Origin: Sinotaia quadrata | Lineage: Eukaryota > Mollusca > Gastropoda > Architaenioglossa > Viviparidae | Reading direction: 5' to 3' | Length of the DNA: 64,000 bases | NCBI GenBank assembly: GCA_028829895.1 | Contig: CM054184.1 | Location: forward strand, 20,563,701-20,627,700 | Shown here: positions 56,298 through 64,000 of the stretch, one piece after another | Layout of the letters: the number at the start of each line of letters is the position of its first letter | Numbering within the stretch: the stretch's first letter is position 1 | Program-made: the position numbers and the translations under genes | The notes under the pieces: generated by a model | The model's database searches: none | Seen by the model: the letters and a program-made list of their open reading frames with translations, nothing else | What the model was told of the DNA's origin: nothing

Positions 56298-59200
56298 TGT
56301 GTGTGTGTGTGTGTATGGTGCTGTGTGTGAGTAAGTGACCCCATTGCACTAAGGAGTCTATTCTTTTTTACATTCTGTCTGAGCCCCCATTGATGCCTTG
56401 ATGCCCCTCCGCCCCACCACGTCCACGTCTTTTTCAAGCCCTAGGACTAGTCACCTAAAGTAATGATTGGGAGGTCTACCTAAATACAAAAATTAACCAA
56501 TCAAATTAAATAAATTAAATAATACAATGAACGATTATAACAAACACGGATATAAACCTAAAATCCCAAGAAAAAGTATAATAATAAAATAATCAAAAAT
56601 AAATAAATAAAATTAAGTAAACGAATAAATAGATAAAACCCCTTAGAAAGATAAAACACATTTACAAGGATGAGAATAGAAAACACCAAACAGAATGGTA
56701 ATTATACTGGAGAATAAAATATCATGTCTAATCTGCCGCAATTCATAAATCCTATATAACAATAAATAAAAAGAGAAAAAAATCAAAATCCCTGAGCTAT
56801 CACAAAAATATCACCATCAGCCAAAAGTAATCAACGCACCTACGATAATTTATAGAACAGAGGAGTACCAGTGCACACAGCAATGATGCCTCTGGAAAAA
56901 ATGCCCTTTGCTCTCCCAAAATTAATCCTAAGCTAGCCTAAGTTGACTTAGCCAACAGGCCCAACCACCTATCCCCTCCCACAAATCACCCGCTCTCCAG
57001 CGCGAAATCGGCCCAGGCTGGAGGCGATTCCCATAATTAATCATCATAATTTTCTTACTGGGCACAAAAAGGCTACGAGAATACATTGATATCAACATCA
57101 AGAGTGATAATAAAATATAATTTTAACTTCCTGAACAATTAGTATCATTACTTAAATGTTTCTGTCGTTTGCTCTACCTGGATAACTAACTGAAAGAGTT
57201 GTCGTAATTCCTGAAGATGAAGTGACAGGAATGGAGGAAGAAGCAGTCTTTGGATCTGTAAGACAACACAATTCGATTTGAATAAATTAGTACATTTTTA
57301 AGGATGTCTTGCAGAAAAAATCAATTGCACATGTATGTATACACACATACATACACGACACAATTATGCACATTCATACATCCATACACGCACACAAACG
57401 CAGACATACACATATACCGACAATGCGACATAGAGCTGTCGTATAGTTATTATTACACTGAAACATTTTAGTCAGAATTGTCAGCTTTTTATAGAGCTGT
57501 CGTTTAGTTATTATTACACTGAAACATTTTAGTCAGAATTGTCAGCTTTTTATAGAGCTGTCGTATAGTTATTATTACACTGAAACATTTTAGTCAGAAT
57601 TGTCAGCTTTTTATAAGACAAATCCTTCGCAGGTTCTGAATTGTTTAACTGGGGCAGTTTTTACATTAAAGTGTGAGCTACCAGAGAAAATAATTATCAA
57701 GAGTAATACTCATAATTTACTATACACAACGCACACATTGCAGCAATTTTATCGGTAATGTGGAAAGTATGCAGTAATTTTTAGAAACCCGTTAACGTAT
57801 CTAAATGTTCCACTTTATGAATTTATCAACCCTTTAATGTTCTGTAAATGTTCCACTTTATGAATTTATCAACCCTTTAATGTTCTGTAAATGTTCCACT
57901 TTATGAATTTATCAACCCTTTAACGTACTGCAAATGTGAATTTATTAGTGCCACTAATGTGAAAGGTAGGCTGCACTAATGAGATTTATCAATAATTTTC
58001 ATAATTCTTAATAGTACTTCCATTTAATATTTCTTCAAATACTCTTTAAAAGTGGTTACAATATTTCGACCTTAGACGTGTACAGAGAAAGAATTAATCA
58101 TAACATGTATGAATTCATCTATTCGAAATTTAAATCCATTCTTTCCATCATTCGAATGTAAGAGTCACACATTTATTTATTAGTCAGATACCTATTCGAT
58201 AACCAAATGATTTAATGATCAAACTGCACAGCGCGCCACTTCGCGTGTCAAAGGACTGCTTGCAGTTATACTAGTGAGCTCTCTTCGCACTAAAAGAAAA
58301 GTCAGTGTCAATGCATTGCTTGCAGTTATACTAGTGAGCTCTCTTCGCACTAAAAGAAAAGTCAGTGTCACTGCATTGCTTGCAGTTATACTAGTGAGCC
58401 TTCCTTGCACAAAGAAAAAGAAAGTGTCAAAGACTGCTTGCAGTTATAATAGTGAGCTCTCTTGCACAAAGAAAAAGAAAGTGTCAAAGACTGCTTGCAG
58501 TTATAATAGTGAGCTCTCTTGCACAAAAGAAAAGACAGTGTCAACGCCGTGAATAAGAAATAAGGGCCCGAAACAACAAAGAAATGTGAAGTTACAAATG
58601 ACTGATTAAGACAAAAACACAAAATTTAAAAAAGTAGAAGAAAGCACATTTAAACATGTAGGCAAATAAACAATAAATAAGTAGCAAAAACCAAAAAATT
58701 TAAACAGGTAGGCAAAAAATAAGATAATGAGTTGTGAGAACGAAAGAAGGTGTCTAAATATTACGTGTCCGTCCTAAATGTCTGTGATTTGAGTGTCCAC
58801 TCTATTGTGAGAAACTGAAGTGAGTTATAAGAAACTGTCAATAAGATTGCCATTTTGTAGACTTGTGTAAGGTACACAAGGTGTTGTAATGAAATGCCAG
58901 AAACTGTGTAGAGTTTTCAAGATACTGTCATATAATAATAGAAGAATAAGGGAAGACCGTGTAAAGATTTATAAGGCATTGTCATGTAATGATAGAAGTC
59001 TGTGTTGTCATTGCCATGTGATAATAGAAGACTCTGTTGTCATTGTCATTTAATGACGAAAACTGAGTTGGCTTTGTTATGTAATGACAGAAAACTTTTG
59101 TCATTTAATGATAGAAAACTGAGTTGGCATTGTCATGTAATAATAGAAGACTGTAATATGTTACCAGGCGTTGCAATGTAATGAGAGTAATACATGTAGT

Positions 59201-62200
59201 CGTTGAAATAAAAGAAACAGGCACAAGACATCTATCGCCGGAAATGCTAATAGTTATTAAAATGATCTGATACAAAGCTCATGTGTTAGGGATGCTAATA
59301 GTTATTAAAATGATCTTATACAAAGCCTCTGTGTTACGGACGCTAATATTTATTGAAATGATCTTATACAAAGCTCATGTGTTAGGGATGCTAATAGTTA
59401 TTAAAATGATCTGATACAAAGCTTATGTGTTAGGGATGCTAATAGTTATTAAAATGATCTGATACAAAGCCTCTGTGTTAGGAACGCTAATAGTTATTAA
59501 AATGATCTGATACAAAGCCTGTTAGGAACGCTAATATTTATTGAAATGATCCGATGCAAGATTCATATACGAATAAACAGGGCCAGATAAAAGAAACCCT
59601 GTGGATAGAGATGACAGTAGTTGTAAGCCAATTAACAGGAACACATGCAAAACTTTCCATAAACGGAGAATTTTGTTATTACTACGACAGGATGCAGGCC
59701 AATTAACAGGAACACATGCAAAACTTTCCATAAACGGAGAATTTTGTTATTACTACGACAGGATGCAGGCCAATTAACAGGAACACATGCAAAACTTTCC
59801 ATAAACGGAGAATTTTGTTATTACTACGACAGGATGCAGGCCAATTAACAGGAACACATGCAAAACTTTCCATAAACGGAGAATTTTGTTATTACTACGA
59901 CAGGATGCAGGCCAATTAACAGGAACACATGCAAAACTTTCCATAAACGGAGAATTTTGTTATTACTACGACAGGATGCAGGCCAATTAACAGGAACACA
60001 TGCAAAACTTTCCATAAACGGAGAATTTTGTTATTACTAAGACAGGATGCAGAACAGGTGTGATTGTAGCGTGACTGAGGATGATTTTAGCTAATAAACA
60101 AGAATAGGAATGTCACCCTTTAATAGAGAAAAAATACAGGAATAGAAGCAAGGCCCTTTAATAGAAAAAATGTATAGGAATGGGCGCAAGACATTTAACA
60201 GAGGAAATATAAAGAAATAGGAACAAAACATTTTAACAGAGGAACTGTAAAGGAATATGAACAAGAACCTTTAACAGAGGAAATATTAAAGGATAGGTAC
60301 ACGAACCTTTAATACAGAATATAAAAAGAACTGTTATAAGATCTTTCAATTAAGGACATAAAAAGAAATAGGATCAAATCCCTTTAATAGAGGAAATATT
60401 AAAGAATGGGAACAACACACTTTAGCAGAGAAATAACAACAGGATAGGAGCAAGAACCTTTAATATAAGAAACATTAAAGAATAGGAAAAAGAACATTTA
60501 ATATAAGAAACATTAAAGAATAGGAACAAGAACATTTAATATAAGAAACATTATAGAATAGGAACAAGAACATTTAATATAAGAAACATTATAGAATAGG
60601 AACAAGAACATTTAATATAAGAAACATTAAAGAATAGGAACAAGACCCTTCAAAAGAGAAAATAAAAGGTATAGGAGAAATACACTTTATAAAGAAAAAC
60701 ACGAAAGACATTCACGAAGTATTGATAACTATGGCACTGTCTACAATGACGATAAAAAGACATTCACGAAGTACTGATAACTATGGCACCTTCTACAATG
60801 ACGATAAAAAGACACTCTCTGAGCAGTGATGATGATTGTCATTGAAAAGACCAAAATTCCCAAAGAAAAGAGACGAAGATAGTTTTGATAAAGATAATTA
60901 TAATTGAACAAGATTATCTCGCGAAGACTATCTCATCGCAAGGAAGTATGTATGTTAAAGGTTATAATTATAATTTAATTTTTATTTATAAATTATGCAT
61001 AATGAGAAGAAAAGAAACACAAGGGATACAGAACCCTCTCAAAACTATCATAGTGTAAAAACATGTTACATGTGTTACATCTTCTCAAATCTATTTATAC
61101 TTTAAAATAAAATATAATGTCAGTAGAAAAAAATGAGAAGGAATGGAGAGAGATTGTGGGGGGGGGGGAGATATTTTATACAACAAGTCAGAATGTAAAA
61201 TCTAACGATTCATTTGCACCGGTTTCTGTTACCTGTTGTATATGAATGACTTGACTCTGAAAACACTGAAACATTGTCCCTCAATCCTGTGGCAAGAGGT
61301 ATTCCAGAGGAAGTCACCAAATTATCTGCAAAATATAATGCATGTTGTTTTGACTAAAGAGGAATAGAAACCCATAATTAGTTATTTTGTCTCTGTGACA
61401 AATATTTCCACCCATTCCTCTATTTTTCACAGGATCCTCCTAAAATGGATTATTAGACATTGCCCAGATTACTATCATAATTCAATGACACTGGTCACCA
61501 CTCCTAGTGGAACTCAATGACATAGATTCATGTGAATGCATGACTCGCCTCAAATCTTGTTAATGGCTTACTCCAGGATGCCAGCTAATAGCTGGTTAGG
61601 GTCAACCAATAGTTACATACTGATAAACTATATTTAACCAATGGCCATCTACTGGAGCTGACCAATCGGTGCTAAAAGAGTACAGGGTGAAACACGCTTT
61701 GTAAAAATCTATTCACAATCACTGACCAGAGAACCCCACGCACAGTAAGATGTGTCTTGTGCTCCCTCAGTCTCTGTCCTAGGTGTTACATGAAAAGGCT
61801 TCACTGTGAGTTACATAAAAGGCCTCACTGCGAGTTACATAGTAAGGCCCCACTGTGAGGAAAACTATTGAATTATAAGTCTACAACTGTAATTTTATGT
61901 TTCTTTGCAGCTAAATAGAATGTGAGTGTTATGTCTTTCTTTCGGATGAACAACAATGTATTTCAATTTTCATGTGTGCTGTTTTAATTATAAGATATCG
62001 TTGTTATTTCGTTCAGTAGAAATACTGTGCCATTCATGCTAGTTCATTTATCTTTAATTAACATGCTAAGTCATTGTTGGAACCATGTAGCGTGTCTGAT
62101 GCAATGAATTCATAGAATAACAAAATGATTTAGAGCCATTTTCATCATAACCTTGATGTGTAAACTGTTTGGTTATGACTTAAGGATTTTTCTATTTGTT

Positions 62201-63381
62201 ATTGTTCAGTCTGTAACTCTACTTTATTGATACAGCATAACTGTATATAGATAAATATAAATATAGCTTTGCTTTGTTGATATATAATGGCATCTGGAAA
62301 ATATAAATGTAACTTTACCTTGTTGATACAGTATAACAGTATATGGAAAATATAAATGTAACTTTACTTCATTGATACTGCATACCCTGCATATTTGTAT
62401 CTGGAAAATGTAAAGGTAACTTGAATACGTTAATACTGTGTGACTGTATCTGGAAAAGCGCATGTAATTTGTGAAAGGATAATTGGCCAAATTCATTGTT
62501 CATTTGTGGTCAACTAAATGATTGCATTCAGTAATTGTAAAATATATTCTAAAGAATTATTAAGGAAAGAGATAGTTAATGCCTGCCCATCTGAAAAAAT
62601 ATAACTGTGTTTCTACAGCCATTGACAAAATCTCTTTAGTACCTTGGTGCTTTATGCCTTCCATTGGTATGCTTTGGCATTTTTACCTTGGTGCACCTGT
62701 AAACTGGACACAACGTGCCATTTTGTGAGCTTGTAAAGCCAGCCAGTGTGTATTGTTTGTGAGCCCAAACTCCAGCCACAAAATCATCACAGGGGAAAGA
62801 GAGATAAATCCTGTGCGGGTCATGTTGACCCCTTTTTCATGAAACTATTTGACTCTTTCTGTCTTGTGATGTACCTTATTCATGTCATCTGAACATAATC
62901 AATTGAACTAACTTGTTACAGCTACCTTTGTTGATTCGAAGAACACTATAATAAACGGTCAATACGAGAGCCTTTTTTAGGCATGACACTATAATGAAAT
63001 ATCCATGTGTGTGTTTGTTTGTGCATTCTTGTGTGTCTTCATTGTATATGTCATTATTTGTATTTGATCAATGTCAGATTGGTGTGTAGTATGTAGTTAA
63101 TTATTTTGTTACTAAATTATACTTTGTCAACACCTTCCACGTGTTATATTATAACTGGGTCAAATGGATAGAGTAGTGTGGAGCTTGATAATTAACAAGA
63201 CCGGTGATTTAGGCCTTTACAGAGGGTGTTCACTACCCTGTTTTGGACGTGTGCAAGGTGAGACCCTCTGGTAATAGTGTAAAAATACCTGTTGTAGTCT
63301 CTCTAAGTATGCTTACAACTACACGCTGTTAATGCCTCCGTAACTTTGTAAGATATCGGATGTCCATTAATATTACTTCAA

Positions 63382-63428
<47 letters not shown>

Positions 63429-63773
63429 CTTCCAGTCAGCCAACCATCCGTCCGTCCATTCAGTCTCCATCCATCAATCGGTCCTCGAGTATTAAAACTG
63501 AAGGTATAAAAGGAAAATCATCAATCGCAAATGGTGATGACAAAATACGTCATATATATTATTTTATGTCGATTGAATAAAGACAAACAACTTTAAATAC
63601 CTACTATTATGCGTAAAGCTGGAGTTGAAAGAGAAAGTCTGGGGTTTGTCTTGATGATCGTAACCTTTGAAGGAACACGTAAAAACATAAGCAGCCATGT
63701 TGGCGTCACTTTGCAGTTTTATTTCAAATTTAACAGGTTTCGTCCCATCAGCGTACAGTTCCTGTTTCACCTT
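44353..63773 (-). CDS. Gene C: Ig-like receptor with long Cys-rich tail (5' exons off window)
   Basis: Minus-strand gene with seven exons in view: 63773-63605 (Ig second half), 61325-61233 and 57255-57178 (stalks), 53849-53742 (transmembrane), 51457-51398 (basic juxtamembrane), 49346-49202 (cytoplasmic) and 45928-44353 (tail and stop). They total 2229 nt, exactly 743 codons with the stop, and every junction is in phase. The signal and first Ig half-exon must lie beyond 64000. It is a predicted type I surface receptor homologous to genes A and B outside the cell, but with an unrelated tail of over 500 residues. Ligand and pathway unknown. Confidence 0.84.
46370..46790. repeat. Dispersed repeat copy 1
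   Basis: Diverged but clearly alignable to 49740-50150: shared anchors include ACCTTGGGCACT, AACAACTCAGGTGG/AGCCACTCAGGTGG, AACCAGTTCCA and GAGTCCRGTCA-AAAGGCGAT in the same order. Located in the gene C intron upstream of the tail exon. No coding potential. Confidence 0.6.
46791..48139. other. Gene C intron, mostly unique
   Basis: No exon seen. The 47260-47420 block has three diverged copies of a short hairpin-forming motif (GTGTGCTTGGGAAGCACAT type); significance unknown. Confidence 0.4.
48140..48295. repeat. 37-bp minisatellite
   Basis: Four copies around CAGTCTGCTCTTCTGTAAAT and TCATTATATTTAATGGT. Confidence 0.9.
49202..49346 (-). CDS. Gene C: cytoplasmic exon
   Basis: 145 nt, phase 1 in and phase 2 out; acceptor CTTTTGTTGACAG and donor GACAG|GTAATTAT. 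It encodes SNLPQHEENATGCLQNVCIH and RIENGAHKCSQTTKQAFPST before IMQCFSD. Four cysteines begin the Cys-rich character of the gene C tail. It joins the tail exon through AG|T (Ser). The gene B equivalent is the exon ending at 19438, also phase 2 out, but the sequences are not alike. Confidence 0.78.
49650..50676. mobile_element. Foldback-like element with inverted repeats and subrepeats
   Basis: Two 83-bp arms, 50125-50207 and 50594-50676, are reverse complements with about four mismatches (starting AAATTCTTATTGTGGAAC). The interior from about 50330 carries degenerate units of roughly 50-55 bp around AACCCGTTTTC and CTGCCAAGAATTATTAATGA. The same unit in inverse orientation occurs about three times at 49655-49770. 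Inverted blocks built of tandem subrepeats are typical of foldback elements. It lies in the gene C intron between 49346 and 51398. Exact limits are uncertain. Confidence 0.5.
49740..50150. repeat. Dispersed repeat copy 2
   Basis: Partner of 46370-46790 in the same orientation. It overlaps the foldback-like structure, so both copies may derive from one transposon family. Confidence 0.6.
50950..51085. repeat. CTAT/CTGT microsatellite
   Basis: Tetranucleotides followed by TTTG repeats, near the basic juxtamembrane exon of gene C. Confidence 0.9.
51398..51457 (-). CDS. Gene C: basic juxtamembrane exon
   Basis: 60 nt, phase 1-1; acceptor GTTTGTCATTCAG and donor TTTCAG|GTAAGTCA. It encodes CRRRRAVQGHEDSISPSFS. 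The arginine cluster directly after the transmembrane helix is a stop-transfer signal and parallels RRWRRASR in gene A. The Cys beside it could be acylated. Both other reading frames fail to connect with the neighbouring exons. Confidence 0.8.
51525..51905. repeat. GA-rich minisatellite
   Basis: About eight units combining (GA)n with AACGAATTGAAGGGTAGTGT. It starts less than 70 bp upstream of the gene C exon 51457-51398 and is a source of long false frames. Confidence 0.9.
52360..52685. repeat. Approximately 38-bp minisatellite
   Basis: About nine copies around GGATGAATAAAGGCAATATT and CAGGAAATCATGAAAAAA. Confidence 0.92.
52900..53092. repeat. 40-bp minisatellite
   Basis: Five copies around TGTTACAAAAGTAAGAGACT and ATTACAGCTACAATAGATAC. 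Confidence 0.93.
53742..53849 (-). CDS. Gene C: transmembrane exon
   Basis: 108 nt, phase 1-1; acceptor CTTAATTCCAG and donor CTTATAG|GTAAGAAA. It encodes TSDIDPERSGTNVS followed by a hydrophobic helix LGVIIAITSIIFAIVICIVL plus Ile. The polar/acidic lead (DIDPERSG) parallels DLDSTG in gene A. One NVS sequon lies at the membrane edge. Confidence 0.86.
53865..54020. repeat. Approximately 30-bp degenerate repeat at the transmembrane exon acceptor
   Basis: About five units around GTTAGCTGGAATTAAGTAGA. The gene C transmembrane exon acceptor (AGCTGGAATTAAGCAGAC on plus) itself looks like one unit, so the array seems to have expanded from the splice site. Confidence 0.7.
54690..55285. repeat. Approximately 77-bp minisatellite
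   Basis: About seven copies around AATTGTAGATAACAGGCCTC and AATAGGTCAAGAATGTCATA. Confidence 0.92.
55320..55910. repeat. Two degenerate repeat families
   Basis: 55320-55610: two to three diverged units around ACTTATTTCCTATAATGCTT. 55725-55910: three approximately 59-bp units around GTGATATTTCATTCTTTACA. Confidence 0.7.
55911..57177. other. Gene C intron
   Basis: Contains (GT)n at 56231-56315 and an A-rich stretch at 56470-56830. No exon seen. Confidence 0.45.
57178..57255 (-). CDS. Gene C: stalk exon 2
   Basis: 78 nt, phase 1-1; acceptor GTTGTCTTACAG and donor ATCCAG|GTAGAGCA. It encodes PKTASSSIPVTSSSGITTTL and SVSYP, strongly Ser/Thr-rich. It joins stalk exon 1 through an Asp codon and the transmembrane exon through an Ala codon. 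Confidence 0.77.
57428..57616. repeat. 61-bp minisatellite
   Basis: Three near-identical copies around TAGAGCTGTCGTATAGTTAT. A further three-copy approximately 43-bp repeat (TGTTCCACTTTATGAATTTA core) lies at 57790-57925. Confidence 0.9.
58245..58545. repeat. Approximately 57-bp minisatellite
   Basis: Five copies around TGCTTGCAGTTATACTAGTG and GCACTAAAAGAAAAGTCAGT; frames on both strands are repeat translations. Confidence 0.9.
58970..59560. repeat. Two minisatellites
   Basis: 58970-59165: degenerate approximately 35-bp units (TGTCATGTAATGATAGAA core). 59240-59560: seven approximately 48-bp units (GCTAATAGTTATTAAAATGA core). Confidence 0.88.
59625..60050. repeat. 71-bp minisatellite, highly homogeneous
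   Basis: Six copies around GGCCAATTAACAGGAACACA and TCCATAAACGGAGAATTTTG with almost no variation. Confidence 0.95.
60110..60655. repeat. Degenerate approximately 35-40-bp repeat
   Basis: About 13 units around AGAAACATTAAAGAATAGGA and ACAAGAACATTTAATATA, best preserved at 60480-60650. Confidence 0.85.
61233..61325 (-). CDS. Gene C: stalk exon 1
   Basis: 93 nt, phase 1-1; acceptor TATATTTTGCAG and donor CAACAG|GTAACAGA. It encodes NLVTSSGIPLATGLRDNVSV and FSESSHSYTT, a Ser/Thr-rich linker with one NVS sequon. Genes A and B have one visible stalk exon; C has two, consistent with gain of a symmetrical exon. Confidence 0.75.
61326..63604. other. Gene C intron between the Ig exon and first stalk exon
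   Basis: Mostly unique sequence. A degenerate approximately 50-bp repeat lies at 62220-62460 (GGAAAATATAAATGTAACTT core) and (CTAT)n at 63385-63428. No exon seen. Confidence 0.5.
63605..63773 (-). CDS. Gene C: second half of Ig-like domain
   Basis: 169 nt, phase 0-1; acceptor CTATTTCAG and donor ATAATA|GTAGGTAT. It encodes KVKQELYADGTKPVKFEIKL, then QSDANMAAYVFTCSFKG: E-F strand region with YxFxC at the position of YFC (gene A) and YIC (gene B). Identical length and phases to the gene B exon. The usual acidic residue of D-x-A is replaced (ANMAAY), so the domain is a diverged member. Sequon NSS near the end. Confidence 0.82.
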
Positions 63774-64000
63774 CTGAAATAGAGCAAAAGCAAACGTGAT
63801 TGGATTAGTCATTTTCTACCATTGTGAGATTTATTGTGATATGACGTCACTAATCTCCCGTTTCAGTTGTGGAGGATCTAAATAGCTCAAGGACATTTGT
63901 TTGATATTCTTTAATACCTTTACACTCCTATTAGTTTTCTTGATACTTTTGCAATAACTGTTTTTATAGTGTAAATTGCTGGACTTTTGCAGTAATGTTT

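Overview
The window is AT-rich eukaryotic DNA: split genes with canonical GT/AG splice sites, long introns, very dense micro- and minisatellites, an intact LTR retroelement and transposon relics. I infer an invertebrate, most likely a mollusc (gastropod-like), from the gene architecture and repeat style. The species cannot be proved from the sequence. No operons, rRNA, tRNA or CRISPR are visible, and almost all long open frames are low-complexity translations of tandem repeats.

The main content is three tandem paralogous genes, all on the minus strand, which I assembled by hand from splice sites, exon phase and homology. Gene A runs from 14073 to 2294 and its 3' end is off the left edge or unresolved. 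Gene B runs from 37275 to 18437 and appears complete. Gene C runs from 63773 to 44353 and its 5' exons are off the right edge. Each encodes a predicted single-pass membrane receptor. The shared order is a signal-peptide exon ending in phase 1, an Ig-like domain split across two exons (phases 1-0 and 0-1), one or more Ser/Thr-rich stalk exons (1-1), a transmembrane exon (1-1), juxtamembrane exons, and in B and C one large unspliced cytoplasmic-tail exon entered in phase 2. All in-window joins keep frame, and the summed exon lengths of B and C are exact multiples of three. Extracellular and transmembrane exons are alignable between genes, but the B and C tails are unrelated: B has three ITIM-consensus tyrosines, while C is long and cysteine-rich. 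This looks like a small cluster of diversifying immune-type or recognition receptors, reminiscent of polymorphic single-pass receptor clusters known in snails. That comparison is inference.

Layout. 1-14073: gene A with repeat-filled introns. 14080-18430: spacer of minisatellites. 18437-37275: gene B; the intron between its two Ig half-exons carries a 7,674-bp LTR retroelement (28129-35802) in the same orientation, with 1,672-bp LTRs that I find identical, a 5-bp target duplication and one 998-codon gag-like frame but no pol. 37300-44350: spacer with minisatellites, a small inverted-repeat element and a LINE 3' tail just beyond the stop codon of gene C. 44353-63773: gene C with a foldback-like inverted-repeat element and many minisatellites in its introns.

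Limits: exon calls rest on splice consensus, phase continuity and paralogue comparison by eye. UTRs, promoters and any very short exons are largely unresolved.
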